DNA of 64,000 nt from Oceanispirochaeta crateris (GTDB lineage: Bacteria; Spirochaetota; Spirochaetia; DSM-2461): NCBI RefSeq assembly GCF_008329965.1, contig NZ_CP036150.1, positions 1,674,001 through 1,738,000 on the forward strand, read 5' to 3'. The notes beneath the pieces are model-generated. The model searched no databases. It was not told the DNA's origin and worked only from the letters and a program-made list of their open reading frames with translations. How positions within the stretch are numbered: the first letter of the stretch is position 1; each line of letters opens with the position of its first letter. The position numbers were made by a program, and so were the translations under genes. Below are positions 1 through 9,557 of this stretch, in pieces.

Positions 1-1
1 A

Positions 2-1177
2 GCCGCAGAAATCCTGAAAGGGGTCACCAAGAGAACAGATTTGATTCAGAGCCCTGTCTTCAGCAATGAATCAGGAAACGATATCTACCTCAAGCCAGAG
101 AATCTTCAGCTTACAGGTGCCTTTAAGATCAGAGGTGCCTACTTTAAAATATCACGCCTCAGCAGCGATGAGAAAAAGATGGGCCTTATCGCTTCTTCTG
201 CAGGCAACCATGCCCAGGGAGTAGCCCTGGCTGCACAGATGCAAGATGTAAAAGCCACCATTGTCATGCCTAAAACCACACCGCTTATAAAAGTGGAAGC
301 GACAAAAAACTATGGAGCCGAAGTTATCCTGAAGGGCGACTGTTATGATGACGCCTATCAGGAAGCCCGACGACTTGAAAAAGATCAGAATCTTGTTTTT
401 ATTCATCCCTTTGATGACCCGGATGTCATGGCCGGACAGGGAACTATCGGTCTTGAAATATTAGAAGAGTTGAAGGATGTTCATTCCATCCTAGTTCCCA
501 TCGGCGGTGGTGGTCTGATCGCCGGAATAGCCACTGCTGTGAAGGCCATAAATCCAAATGTGAAGGTCATCGGTGTAGAACCCGACGGGGCAAGGGCTAT
601 GACGGACTCTCTTTTCAGGAACAAGATTCAGACCCTGGAAAAGGTCAATACCATCGCCGATGGAGTGGCTGTAAAGACTCCGGGAACTCACACATTTTCT
701 GTCATAAAAGATCTTGTTGATGAAATTATAACTGTAACTGACTCGGAATTGATGGAGTCTTTCCTTCTCTTACTGGAACGCCATAAGCTGATTGCAGAGA
801 ACTCGGGAGTACTCTCCCTGGCCGCCTTAAACAAATTAAAGATCCGAGGGGAGAAAATCGTTTCTGTCATTAGCGGTGGAAATATTGATGTGGTGACCAT
901 CTCCTCCATGATCGACAGAGGATTGGTAAAACGAGGGCGAATATTCTGTTTTTCTGCCGAGATGCCCGACGAACCGGGTCAGCTGCTAAAAATATCGACC
1001 ATCCTTTCCGAAGAAAATGCCAATATCATAAAACTGGATCATAATCAGTTCAAAACCCTGGATAGATTTAAACAGGTTCAGCTGGAAGTAACTGTCGAAA
1101 CCAATGGTCACGAACATGTTCGTAAAATAATCAAAGCTCTTGAAGAGGGCGGCTATTCTATTGAAAGAGTCTATTGA
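2..1177 (+). CDS. ilvA: Threonine ammonia-lyase (threonine dehydratase), 5' end cut by window edge
   Basis: PLP enzyme converting threonine to 2-oxobutanoate, the first step toward isoleucine. The frame is open to base 2 and the residues before the first possible start (a TTG at 41) already match the family, so the true start lies outside the window. Seen: the PLP lysine in TGAFKIRGA, the SSAGNHAQGVA loop, the phosphate-binding PIGGGGLIAG loop and SGGNIDV near the end of the catalytic domain. The last ~75 residues (FSAEMPDEPGQLLKIS onward) look like an ACT regulatory domain, as in the shorter single-ACT enzymes. It converges on the cheA-like gene with 11 bases between the stops. A catabolic isozyme cannot be excluded. 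Confidence 0.93.
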   Translation, partial: AAEILKGVTKRTDLIQSPVFSNESGNDIYLKPENLQLTGAFKIRGAYFKISRLSSDEKKMGLIASSAGNHAQGVALAAQMQDVKATIVMPKTTPLIKVEATKNYGAEVILKGDCYDDAYQEARRLEKDQNLVFIHPFDDPDVMAGQGTIGLEILEELKDVHSILVPIGGGGLIAGIATAVKAINPNVKVIGVEPDGARAMTDSLFRNKIQTLEKVNTIADGVAVKTPGTHTFSVIKDLVDEIITVTDSELMESFLLLLERHKLIAENSGVLSLAALNKLKIRGEKIVSVISGGNIDVVTISSMIDRGLVKRGRIFCFSAEMPDEPGQLLKISTILSEENANIIKLDHNQFKTLDRFKQVQLEVTVETNGHEHVRKIIKALEEGGYSIERVY

Positions 1178-1188
1178 TCAAAGAGTTT

Positions 1189-3060
1189 TTATCCAATTAA
1201 TCCGGGAGAGAGGTAAAGAAAATCAGCCTTCTCCCCTGAAAGAGTGACCTCGTATAGGAAGGGTTCTTTCTGCTGTCCTAGGTAGAAAGATTCACGGGGG
1301 ACCTCTTTTTCCATAACAAGATCATCAACAGGCAGGGCCGCTTTTCTTCCCAGATGCTGTAATACAAGAATATAAGGGGTATCTATGCTGCTTTGCCGGC
1401 GACTGAGCATCCCGCCGGGACTGAAAAGGGGAAGCTGATCTCCCGATATTTCATAGTACAGCAGATTGTGTTCTTTTTTGATGACATGCACCTCTTCCAT
1501 GGGAAAAACACCGGCGACATTTCTTTTAGGCAGAGCCAGCAATCTATTTTCCATCTGAAAGATCATAAGAGGCAACAGGTCTCTTTGTCCCGGAAGATAA
1601 ATTGAAAACCTGCTTCCCTGCCCCTCTTTAGATGTAAAAGAAAGGGATCCGCCCAGGGCATTTTCCACATCGTGATTCACAAGATCCAGTCCAATGCCGC
1701 GTCCGGCCAACCTGTCCACTTTGGGAGAGGTAGTAAACCCCGGTCGTGTGAGAATTCTAAGGAGATGATCCTCATCAAGATCTTCCAGAGGAAGCCCCAT
1801 TTTTTCGGCAACAGCCATCCGATTAACTCCACGCCCATCATCTGAGACATCAATACGAAATGAATCTCCAACTGCACGGGCATCAATCAAAACGAGACCC
1901 GCTTCATTCTTACCCGCAGCCAGACGTTCCTCCGGAGATTCAATTCCATGACTAACAGCATTTCTAATAAGCTGAATGAGTATCCTAGAGACGATTTCCA
2001 ATGTCCTGATTTTTAAACCGAACAGCCCTCCCCGAAACTCAGTGACAGCCTTCTTATCCACCCTTACCGCAGACTCCTCTGTAAAACGCCTGAGGTTGGG
2101 ATACAGGGACGTAAGGGGTATGAGTGAGACGGCACTAAGATTCTCCTCCATTTCCTTTATCAAGCCCAGCAGTGGGGTTCTTTGGGGTAAACCGGGAGGA
2201 AGGGGAAGAACAATTTCTTTCATTTCATGAAGGGTATCTTTCAATCTGGACACCGCGTCGGTTTCAAGTTCAACCTTTCTGATAACAGGTGCCAGACTCT
2301 CCTTGATGAGAGTTTCAGAATACTTGGTTTCTCCCCTGTCATCATCTGAAAAAAGTGAATAATCGAGGCTCACCAGACTGGTTTGTAAAATACCATCTAC
2401 ATTGACCGCCTGAAAAACGGGATCATCACCATCCTCTGAAGTGAGGATGAAGGTGAGATTGGAAAAATCCTGGTCCGGATTATCAAGACTGGGAAGGGTT
2501 CTGATCACATTGACCTTGAGTTCCAAATTATTCAGTAAAAGATAGGACCGCACATAAGGCAGTCTTTCTTCAGGATCAATCTGAACACTAAGCCTGAATA
2601 ATGTTTCACCCCGGTCTTCTGCTTCTCGAAGGAGCTGTTTTTCAAATACGCTGAGTTCAATGGCTTCATTCGCTCTTTTTTCTTCTGTTTCCTTTTCAGG
2701 AAATAGAGACTCACCTTCTTCAGATTCTCCATCTGGACGAAGAACACGTGTTAGGATAAGGTCTTCCAGTAAAGGAAGCCCCTGATAGAGTCTGTCGCTT
2801 AGAGAACTGAACTGAGCTGTTCCAGCTGCGCCCTTCATATCCGAAAAGAGAGATTCCATGGAATGGATGTGCTGTTCAATCTCGGAGAGCTGAAAAAATG
2901 CGGCTCCCGATTTAAGAGAATGAAGGTGTCTGAAGATGTCATCCAGAACATCATCGTTTGGAGTTTCAGACCTGCAGGATTCCACTTGAGTCTTGAGCTT
3001 CTCAAGGATGGGCCCTGCATCGCTTATATACTCCCTTAAATGCTTCTGAAGGTCTGTCAC
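1189..3060 (-). CDS. cheA: CheA-family chemotaxis histidine kinase, divergent
   Basis: Last gene of the long minus-strand block. Domain order in 623 residues: N-terminal HPt domain with phospho-acceptor His47 in RHLHSLKSGA; no clear CheY-binding P2 domain; a short dimerisation region; a GHKL kinase core with N-box LIRNAVSHGIES, DDGRGV and GRGIGLDLV; and a C-terminal CheW-like receptor-coupling domain. The ATP-binding motifs look intact, so activity is expected, but the linkers and dimerisation part are far from classical CheA. Starts with GTG overlapping the previous stop (GTGA) behind a strong GGGGGAG ribosome site. No cheY or receptor gene is beside it; it could be a second, flagellum-specific CheA. 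Confidence 0.85.
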   Translation of the reverse strand: MTDLQKHLREYISDAGPILEKLKTQVESCRSETPNDDVLDDIFRHLHSLKSGAAFFQLSEIEQHIHSMESLFSDMKGAAGTAQFSSLSDRLYQGLPLLEDLILTRVLRPDGESEEGESLFPEKETEEKRANEAIELSVFEKQLLREAEDRGETLFRLSVQIDPEERLPYVRSYLLLNNLELKVNVIRTLPSLDNPDQDFSNLTFILTSEDGDDPVFQAVNVDGILQTSLVSLDYSLFSDDDRGETKYSETLIKESLAPVIRKVELETDAVSRLKDTLHEMKEIVLPLPPGLPQRTPLLGLIKEMEENLSAVSLIPLTSLYPNLRRFTEESAVRVDKKAVTEFRGGLFGLKIRTLEIVSRILIQLIRNAVSHGIESPEERLAAGKNEAGLVLIDARAVGDSFRIDVSDDGRGVNRMAVAEKMGLPLEDLDEDHLLRILTRPGFTTSPKVDRLAGRGIGLDLVNHDVENALGGSLSFTSKEGQGSRFSIYLPGQRDLLPLMIFQMENRLLALPKRNVAGVFPMEEVHVIKKEHNLLYYEISGDQLPLFSPGGMLSRRQSSIDTPYILVLQHLGRKAALPVDDLVMEKEVPRESFYLGQQKEPFLYEVTLSGEKADFLYLSPGLIG

Positions 3061-3620
3061 CCAGCTCCCCCCTGACCCGTTTTCAAACTGATAATCAGGT
3101 CTACTTCAGAGATCGATGCTCCCAGCTTCTGGGAGATGATTTCGCTGGAAAATCCCTGTTCATAAAGGTCCATGACACGGTCCTTTAGAGATTTCGCAGG
3201 AGGATTGACCTCTTTCTTACTTTTTTCGGATGACAGAGTGTCGGAACTTGTATTCTCAAAAAGAAGCAATTCTACCTCTTCAACTGATTTTTTAACGCTG
3301 GGTGAAGCGGGTGTCACGGCCTGTTTTTTAAGATGAGAATAAACTTGTCTTGACAGATCGGACTTCTCAGACTCTTTTTGAAGGACGGTTAATTTTTTAT
3401 CAGCTTCATCCAGAAGCGTCCGGAGGGCCTTGACCCGATGCTCCAATAAAGCGACATTCCTTTCGGCCGTCTGGTTCATTTCCAAAACCAACTGATCTAT
3501 TTCATCCCTAATTTTATGAATCCACTCCTCACCCGAAACGACCCGGTCAATCCGGACTTTAAGATAGAGAAAAGCTCCTCCGGTGAGTATAAAAAATAGG
3601 ACAGCAAAGACAGTTGTCAT
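3057..3620 (-). CDS. Membrane-anchored coiled-coil protein with C-terminal helix-turn-helix-like segment
   Basis: 187 residues. An N-terminal membrane helix (about 3-21) is followed by a long charged coiled coil (about 35-90), a low-complexity Ser/Lys/Glu linker, and a C-terminal segment of ~45 residues (LYEQGFSSEIISQKLGAS) that reads like a small helix-turn-helix. This plan, an anchored coiled coil ending in a short degenerate HTH, recalls the DUF2802/DUF6115-type proteins found beside flagellar and chemotaxis genes elsewhere; that link is by eye only. Good ribosome site (AAAGGAG, 5 bases). Coupled to cheA by a 4-base overlap. Function unknown. Confidence 0.75.
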   Translation of the reverse strand: MTTVFAVLFFILTGGAFLYLKVRIDRVVSGEEWIHKIRDEIDQLVLEMNQTAERNVALLEHRVKALRTLLDEADKKLTVLQKESEKSDLSRQVYSHLKKQAVTPASPSVKKSVEEVELLLFENTSSDTLSSEKSKKEVNPPAKSLKDRVMDLYEQGFSSEIISQKLGASISEVDLIISLKTGQGGAG

Positions 3621-3693
3621 AGTACTCCTTTAATCCAGGATGAGTATTATATTCCCTCGCCCTGTGAGTCCGGTTATATTGCTCCGGACATCC

Positions 3694-4011
3694 TTAGCCT
3701 GATATATCAATATGGATTCCCATTTCAGGGTCTTTTACGACTTCCTTTTTGGAATCTTCCTTAGATTCTTTAGAACCACTTTGCTTTTTCTCATTCTGTT
3801 TTTTCTTTTCTTCCTTGTCATCAACCTTACCAGGTTCTTTATCCTCGAAAGTTTTATTAACAGAACTATCCTGCTTCAGTTCTTGTTCTACCAATTTCTT
3901 GGCCTCAAGATTCTGCTGCAATGCTGAAGCATGCAGGTTTTGAGATTGTTCTTTACTGACCTCATTCAAACGGACAAACATTGTCTGCAGGTCCAGAGGT
4001 GTAATAGACAT
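3694..4011 (-). CDS. Small lysine/glutamate-rich protein of the flagellar operon
   Basis: 105 residues, soluble. A short ordered N-terminus (ITPLDLQTMFVRLNEVSKEQ) is followed by a highly charged, probably disordered Lys/Glu/Asp/Ser tail and a hydrophobic end (MGIHIDISG). The gene starts one base after the fapA stop with a GGAGG ribosome site 5 bases upstream, so it is a translated member of the operon. The ordered head and tail around a variable charged middle suggest a small binding protein. I do not recognise the family. Confidence 0.65.
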   Translation of the reverse strand: MSITPLDLQTMFVRLNEVSKEQSQNLHASALQQNLEAKKLVEQELKQDSSVNKTFEDKEPGKVDDKEEKKKQNEKKQSGSKESKEDSKKEVVKDPEMGIHIDISG

Positions 4012-5970
4012 CTAATCCCTCCTCTGAATATCCTCCTCGGCGATATCCTCATACTTAGCAGTAGTAATAAACCCATCTTCCAGAATGAAAGTTACAGGAT
4101 AATCAAATGGATTTGATACTTCATATTCTTCATCCTTGATATATACCTTGACTCCCGAATTGACATTCTTGGACGCTGAAATCTTTCCTTGTAACTGGAG
4201 AAAAGATAAATACTCTTCCTTATGCTCTATGGATTCCTTTAAGCGTTCCATTTCATCAACCAGGTCATTGTGCCTCTGCCTTAACTCGATAAAGAGAGCT
4301 TCTTTTTCAGCACTCAGCTTTTTCCTGGATCGTTTTTGCTTCATCAACCCCTGCAGGTTTCTATCTGTTTCGTTTTGTTCCTTATCCAGTTCTTCCTGGC
4401 GTTTGATGAGTTCATCCAGTTCCACCTTGGCCTTGGGATCATACCCAACTTTGAGTATTGTTTCCGCCCCACCCGAAGACCCAAGAGTGGCTGCATTGAT
4501 CTCCTCTGAGGCCTGAAGGACACCACCGACGATTCTGGCCCGTTTTCCCTTGCAGAGGACCCTGCCTGCTGCATTGACATGGGCATTCACAATGCCGTCG
4601 GAAACGACTACATTTTCTCCCGCATCTACGGAGGCATTATTTATAAAACTGGACCACACAGACTTACCTGCGCTGATTTTTCCGAATTCCCCTTCACCAC
4701 CATTGATTCCACGCTTCACAACCAGATCACCTCCGGCTTGAAGATTGGATTTTCCAACAAATCCGTTTACCTCGATGTTGCCCTGGGCGAAGACCTGAAA
4801 ACCATCCTCAACATTTCCTTTGATGATGACAGTACCCAGTCCATTGACATTCCCTGTGGAGGCATTCACATCTCCGGGAATGACCAGGACTGTCTCTACA
4901 GTGACCTTTCCCTTCAATAAGAGAACTTGCCCGCTGGCTGTGGCGATAACAGTTTTGCCATTATCTGTGATAGAAACATTTTTACCGAGCCCAATTTGAA
5001 GGTCAGTCCCATCTTTAGCGGGGATGTATTTACCGTAGACTGTTCGGCCATCCTTGCCCGCTTCGGGTGGAATTTTCCGGGCCAGAGGCTGTCCCTTAAC
5101 CACATTCTGAATAAGATTCAATTCTTTAAAATCAACAGATCCATCACTTTTTTGTTTCAATTTGACATGAGAAGCATCCTGCTCGAAGAGATAACTGATG
5201 GACGCATTCCTGCCGTTCACAGGTGGTTCCGCTTTAGCTATAAGATAGGGTTTATTATAGACTGGATGATCTTCAAAGGATGTTAGCGCTTCTTCCAGTA
5301 TTCCGAAGACCACATTATTATTCCTCAAAAAAGAGGTAATGTCAGAAGAAGTCAGATCTGCACCACCGGGACCCGGCTCCATTACCTCAATAAAGGCCTG
5401 CATTTCATCCTCTGTCACTTCTACTGTGATACGGGCGTCGTTGATAGGATTATAAATAAAATCACCGACTTTAACATAAACACTGTCAGCATTGCTGACA
5501 CATTCCTTGAGACGTTCCATATTGATATCGGTAACAACACGGAAGTGAAGTTCCTTCAAAACATCATCTTCATTAACGGGAGTACCGCCATTCTCTGGGG
5601 GAGACACCTTCAAGTAGGCACCGTCACTGGACAGGCGGACTGTAAAATCTCCGTCCCGGACGATTTCTTTCTCTTCAAAATCATCATCTTCTAACTCTTC
5701 AAGGATGACTTCCCCACCAGCGGTTCGGGCGATCTTTCGTTCCGCTTCATAAACTGTCATAGAAAAGTTCTTTTTACCGATGCCTATGAACCCTCGCTTG
5801 CCCTTTTCTAATAATTCATACTCCAAACGCCTGACAGGAACACCCAACTCAATGGCTGCCTGTCCAAGGGCGTCCTCTATAGTACTGCCTGAGACAATCA
5901 CAGATCTCCGTTCCTTATCTTTCTCGGATAAAGTACGCATGATATCCTGAAACTGATCCTGGCCGAGCAT
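4012..5970 (-). CDS. fapA: FapA/DUF342 family flagellar-cluster protein
   Basis: 652 residues from the preferred start. The N-terminus carries a Jag-N-like module (SGSTIEDALGQAAIELGVPV, then KRGFIGIGKK) and the centre is a DUF342/FapA region with repeated short beta-strand turns (GNVNGLGTVIIKGNVEDG, then GNIEVNGFVG), suggesting a bactofilin-like right-handed beta-helix. A ~75-residue coiled coil follows (about 545-620), then a short tail. DUF342 proteins are common beside flagellar genes, but their molecular role is poorly known. An earlier ATG at 5994 lies inside fliA with no ribosome site; the ATG at 5970 follows AAAGGA and begins just after the fliA stop, so I prefer it. Confidence 0.85.
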   Translation of the reverse strand: MLGQDQFQDIMRTLSEKDKERRSVIVSGSTIEDALGQAAIELGVPVRRLEYELLEKGKRGFIGIGKKNFSMTVYEAERKIARTAGGEVILEELEDDDFEEKEIVRDGDFTVRLSSDGAYLKVSPPENGGTPVNEDDVLKELHFRVVTDINMERLKECVSNADSVYVKVGDFIYNPINDARITVEVTEDEMQAFIEVMEPGPGGADLTSSDITSFLRNNNVVFGILEEALTSFEDHPVYNKPYLIAKAEPPVNGRNASISYLFEQDASHVKLKQKSDGSVDFKELNLIQNVVKGQPLARKIPPEAGKDGRTVYGKYIPAKDGTDLQIGLGKNVSITDNGKTVIATASGQVLLLKGKVTVETVLVIPGDVNASTGNVNGLGTVIIKGNVEDGFQVFAQGNIEVNGFVGKSNLQAGGDLVVKRGINGGEGEFGKISAGKSVWSSFINNASVDAGENVVVSDGIVNAHVNAAGRVLCKGKRARIVGGVLQASEEINAATLGSSGGAETILKVGYDPKAKVELDELIKRQEELDKEQNETDRNLQGLMKQKRSRKKLSAEKEALFIELRQRHNDLVDEMERLKESIEHKEEYLSFLQLQGKISASKNVNSGVKVYIKDEEYEVSNPFDYPVTFILEDGFITTAKYEDIAEEDIQRRD

Positions 5971-5971
5971 T

Positions 5972-6760
5972 TTACATGATTCCTTTCTTAACATTGGTTA
6001 ATTTGGAACGCAAACGAATAATCGCTTTGGTATGAAGCTGTGAGATTCTGGATTCGGTGACTTCCAGCACCTTTCCGATCTCTTTGAGTGTCAAATCTTC
6101 ATAATAGTAGAGAACAAGAACTTTCTTTTCTTTATCTGGAAGTTCATTGATCGCCTGCACAATAACGCGCCGTATTTCGTCTTTCTCTGCTATTGTGTCG
6201 GGCTGAAGACTCACAGGAGACTCAATGCTGTCCTGAATGGAGACTTTATCGCTGTCATCACCGGTAAACCAAACATCATTCAGTGAAAGGATACTCGTCC
6301 CTCTGACCTTGAGAACCACCTGATTATACTGCTCCCGAGACATATTCATGGCTTTGGCGATCTCGTTATCACTGGCAGAACGCCCAAGATCCGCCTCTAA
6401 AGTTTGAATGGTATCCTCGATTTCCCTTGTTTTCTGTCTTACCGATCGGGGAACCCAGTCAATTGAGCGCAATTCATCAAAGATAGCCCCTCTGATTCGA
6501 GTGACAGCGTACGTCTTGAATTTAACATGTTTCTCGGGATCAAATTTCTCAACGGCATCAAAAAGACCGAAAACACCAAACCCGACAAGATCGTCAAAGT
6601 CCACATTTTGAGGCATTCCGACAGAAATTTTTCCAGCCACATATTTTACAAGAGGAGCATACTGTTTGATAAGGATATCCCGAACTTCCTGTTTATGGTT
6701 CTTCCGGTAGTCCTTCCACAATTCTTCTTCTGTCACATTTTCCAATACCTTTTCAGACAT
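5972..6760 (-). CDS. fliA: RNA polymerase sigma-28 factor for flagellar genes (FliA/WhiG)
   Basis: 262 residues, usual length. Region 2 is clear ([20 protein letters not shown], then [18 protein letters not shown]), followed by the family-typical WVPRSVRQK of region 3 and a region 4 helix-turn-helix ([20 protein letters not shown]). It directs polymerase to late flagellar and motility promoters. It is encoded near the end of the early operon, which places its synthesis after the export machinery. No anti-sigma FlgM gene is visible in the window. Good purine-rich ribosome site before the ATG. Confidence 0.97.
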   Translation of the reverse strand: MSEKVLENVTEEELWKDYRKNHKQEVRDILIKQYAPLVKYVAGKISVGMPQNVDFDDLVGFGVFGLFDAVEKFDPEKHVKFKTYAVTRIRGAIFDELRSIDWVPRSVRQKTREIEDTIQTLEADLGRSASDNEIAKAMNMSREQYNQVVLKVRGTSILSLNDVWFTGDDSDKVSIQDSIESPVSLQPDTIAEKDEIRRVIVQAINELPDKEKKVLVLYYYEDLTLKEIGKVLEVTESRISQLHTKAIIRLRSKLTNVKKGIM

Positions 6761-6773
6761 TCCCCATCACTTC

Positions 6774-7421
6774 CTATTTCTGCTTATCTCTTGCCAATAC
6801 GGTTTTTACTGCCTTTGCTATATCCGAAGGATCTCCATGATCTCCCGGTTCAAAGGCTCCCGGTCGAATATTTCCAACCGGCTCAGACTCTGCAGACTCA
6901 AAATTATCAGATGAATGCATTTCTTCAGAAGAATTACCCATACTGATCTCCAGCGAATCAAGATTCGGAAGAGTATCCAAGCCGTCCGATCCATCTATAC
7001 CAATATCAGAATCCTCTGGTTTATTATTATGCACATTTTCTTGACTTTCTGCAATTTCATTCAAATCCTGCCCTTCTGAGGGACCATTCTCACTCAAACT
7101 AGTCAATTTTGACTGATTCTGCACATTGGCAGTCGGTTCATGCAGATCATCCTGCATCACAATATTAACACGGTTCCCCATGGTTTCATCCTGATTCTCA
7201 CCAGAAGGTTTATTTTCTGAAATCTGAACCAGTTCAGGAAGATAAGTTTTAATAAGCCAGGCGGTAATGAAAACAAAACCTGATGCAAAGGCTCCTGAAA
7301 AGAATCCTCGAATCAGCAGCATTCCAGGGGATACACCGCTGATAACACCTGTCAGGATCGAAAACAACCCAGCACCACCACCTATGGAGAGAGGTAAAAT
7401 ATTTTTGCTGTTTTTGTTCAT
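6774..7421 (-). CDS. Membrane protein with acidic Ser/Asp/Asn-rich cytoplasmic tail, between flhG and fliA
   Basis: 215 residues. Two hydrophobic segments near the N-terminus (about 9-28 and 32-56) form a probable hairpin, followed by ~140 residues rich in Glu, Asp, Ser and Asn with no obvious fold, and a short basic helix at the C-terminus (PSDIAKAVKTVLARDKQK). The terminal helix is the only part that looks constrained and may be a binding motif. Position between flhG and fliA suggests a link to flagellar placement or FliA control; that is inference. I do not recognise a named family. Confidence 0.7.
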   Translation of the reverse strand: MNKNSKNILPLSIGGGAGLFSILTGVISGVSPGMLLIRGFFSGAFASGFVFITAWLIKTYLPELVQISENKPSGENQDETMGNRVNIVMQDDLHEPTANVQNQSKLTSLSENGPSEGQDLNEIAESQENVHNNKPEDSDIGIDGSDGLDTLPNLDSLEISMGNSSEEMHSSDNFESAESEPVGNIRPGAFEPGDHGDPSDIAKAVKTVLARDKQK

Positions 7422-7474
7422 TAAATCGATCCCTCCCCTTTCAAAAATACGCCAGATAATGCCACCGGGTCAAA

Positions 7475-8368
7475 TCAATCCATACGGTTTAATAGCCGTT
7501 TAATAAAATGGCCGACACCCCGACCTTCTCTATACTCCACGTTCTCAAGCCTGTTCACAATATGCTGAATACACATTGAAGCCTGCCCTCTTGGATCTGA
7601 AATCATAAAGGGGAGCTGTTTTCTAACGGCTGTGGGTACAGCCGGATCATCATATACAAACCCAAGATAATCAATTTTAAGATTAAGAAACTGTGCGGCT
7701 ATATTGATGACCTTATGGGATACCTTTTTTGCTTCTGATACATTTGCAGCTCTATTGACTATAAGCTTCATTCCCATATCCAGATTGTCAATTTCTGTAG
7801 AGATGATTTTAATGATACCGTAGGCATCAGTGATCGCCGTAGGTTCAGGTGTTGTCACAATCAGGACATCATCTGCTGCCTCAACAAAAGCGAGGACATT
7901 CTGGGAAACACCGGCACTTGTATCGATGATGATAATATCCGCAGAGGATAGTTCGGATAATTCGCTTATAAAATTATTCCGCTCTTCATCTGTCAGATTG
8001 GCAACCCTGGAAAATCCACTGGCACCGGCCACAATCTGAATCCCGTAATTCGTATCCAGGATGACTTCTTTCATCGTTTTCTGCTTACGAATAACGTGGT
8101 AAAGATTATACTTGGGTATAACCCCCAGCACGACATTCACATTGGCCAATCCAAGATCCGCGTCCAGAACGATGACTTTCTTACCCATTCGGGCATAAGC
8201 CAGGGCTAAATTGATAGAGATATTGGTTTTACCCACCCCTCCCTTGCCACTGGCTACGGTTATAATTCTTGTGGAGGATGTTTGAGATTCCCCTGAGCCA
8301 CTATCATTCTTTTTTTTCATCATCTCCCGAAGGAGTTCTGCCTGATCCTGCATACTAATCAGCTCCAC
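7475..8368 (-). CDS. flhG: FlhG (YlxH/MinD-like) ATPase controlling flagellar number
   Basis: 297 residues. ParA/MinD-type ATPase with deviant Walker A GKGGVGKT at 41-48, the LDADLGLANVNVVLG loop and the IIIDTSAG switch. The N-terminus contains DQAELLR (8-14), matching the DQAxxLR motif by which FlhG stimulates the FlhF GTPase. The C-terminal stretch (HFIKRLLNRM) could be an amphipathic membrane-targeting helix. It overlaps flhF by 10 bases, consistent with matched synthesis of the pair. With FlhF it sets where and how many flagella are built. Confidence 0.96.
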   Translation of the reverse strand: MELISMQDQAELLREMMKKKNDSGSGESQTSSTRIITVASGKGGVGKTNISINLALAYARMGKKVIVLDADLGLANVNVVLGVIPKYNLYHVIRKQKTMKEVILDTNYGIQIVAGASGFSRVANLTDEERNNFISELSELSSADIIIIDTSAGVSQNVLAFVEAADDVLIVTTPEPTAITDAYGIIKIISTEIDNLDMGMKLIVNRAANVSEAKKVSHKVINIAAQFLNLKIDYLGFVYDDPAVPTAVRKQLPFMISDPRGQASMCIQHIVNRLENVEYREGRGVGHFIKRLLNRMD

Positions 8369-9537
8369 ATCCTGTTATATTTTTTGTCTAGTTTACTGAG
8401 AATCTGTTCTGTATCACAAGAAAACCCTGTTAAGTAGTTCAGGAGTTTGGCTCGTGTATTTCGTGAAATATCCTGAGGAACACCCTGACCGTCTGTGATG
8501 TAGGAGAGGGCCTTCTTCCGCTGAGAGAGGATACTGATCAAATTACCAACCTGAGTTGTTTCATCTAATTTTGTCAGAATAACCGATTTGTAATGAAAGG
8601 GCTCAAACTGATCCAGAATCTCATGAATATCCTTGTCTTTGGTGGTAGAAGAGATGGCCAGATGGATTTCCGCATTATCTCCACAGGCTTCGACAATGGA
8701 TCTCATCTCGGCCAATTTCATAAAATCCCGGGGGCTTTTTCCTATGGTATCTACAAAAATCAGATCCTGATCCCGATTGATTTCTATCTTTTCTTTCAGA
8801 TCCTCATAAGATTCTGCCGTAAAAACAGGAATCCCCATGATATCTCCGTAGGTTTCAATCTGAGTTCTGGCACCGATTCTGTAATTGTCAATTGTGATCA
8901 TACAAACCGACAATGAGGCATCTCCGGAGGTCACTCCATTGATGGCCGCCAGCTTGGCAATGGTTGTGGTCTTACCCACACCGGTCGGTCCTACAAGGAC
9001 AAAAACCCGGGGTGAGGGCACCAGAGGGTCCTGATGTTCTCGAAGGGATTCACCCACCCAGGTCATGACGGCTTCCTCCAGGAGGGAGTACTGATCCAGA
9101 TCTTCCAGTGAAAACTCTCGCCTCAAGCGGGTGATCATATCATCGATATATGTATCTGAAAAATCATTATCTTTTAACAGAGACTTCATCTGACTCAAGG
9201 AGGGGTGAAGAGGCGCCTCCTCCCTGGGATGAATATTCATTTTCTCTTTTAATTCCTTCACTTCTTTCAGAACTTCATCCAGGGTAGACCCTTTCTGACT
9301 CTGGGCAAGATTCAAAATTTCTTTTTTATTCTTTTCATCCGCTTCTTTACGTTTTATGCCGGGATTATCAGTGATATAACCCGTATATTCCACACCATCT
9401 TTTGAAAACAGGCCCATAAAACCGCCAAGACGAACGCTTTTATAAAAGAGTATTTTTGCCTTGTCACCATATTTGACACGGATATTACTGATGACTTCAG
9501 CATGTGTATAACCTGATTCTGTAAAATGCTGTTCCAT
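8359..9537 (-). CDS. flhF: FlhF SRP-type GTPase for flagellar placement
   Basis: 392 residues. N-terminal B domain (EQHFTESGYTHAEVISNIR, then the typical GGFMGLFSKDGVEYTG), a helical N domain, and an SRP-family G domain: P-loop GPTGVGKTT (183-191), DTIGKSPRD and TKLDE. In other bacteria FlhF recruits the earliest basal-body parts to the pole; in spirochaetes it would act at the subpolar sites of periplasmic flagella. Lies 20 bases after flhA and overlaps flhG. Confidence 0.97.
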   Translation of the reverse strand: MEQHFTESGYTHAEVISNIRVKYGDKAKILFYKSVRLGGFMGLFSKDGVEYTGYITDNPGIKRKEADEKNKKEILNLAQSQKGSTLDEVLKEVKELKEKMNIHPREEAPLHPSLSQMKSLLKDNDFSDTYIDDMITRLRREFSLEDLDQYSLLEEAVMTWVGESLREHQDPLVPSPRVFVLVGPTGVGKTTTIAKLAAINGVTSGDASLSVCMITIDNYRIGARTQIETYGDIMGIPVFTAESYEDLKEKIEINRDQDLIFVDTIGKSPRDFMKLAEMRSIVEACGDNAEIHLAISSTTKDKDIHEILDQFEPFHYKSVILTKLDETTQVGNLISILSQRKKALSYITDGQGVPQDISRNTRAKLLNYLTGFSCDTEQILSKLDKKYNRMWS

Positions 9538-9557
9538 ATCCTGCCTTTATCTATCCT

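Noticed and set aside
3640-3690. GTCCGG/CCGGAC hairpin and a TATAAT before the coiled-coil gene as a promoter
   Set aside because: The -10 has no matching -35 at a normal distance, and the hairpin has only six pairs without a T-run.
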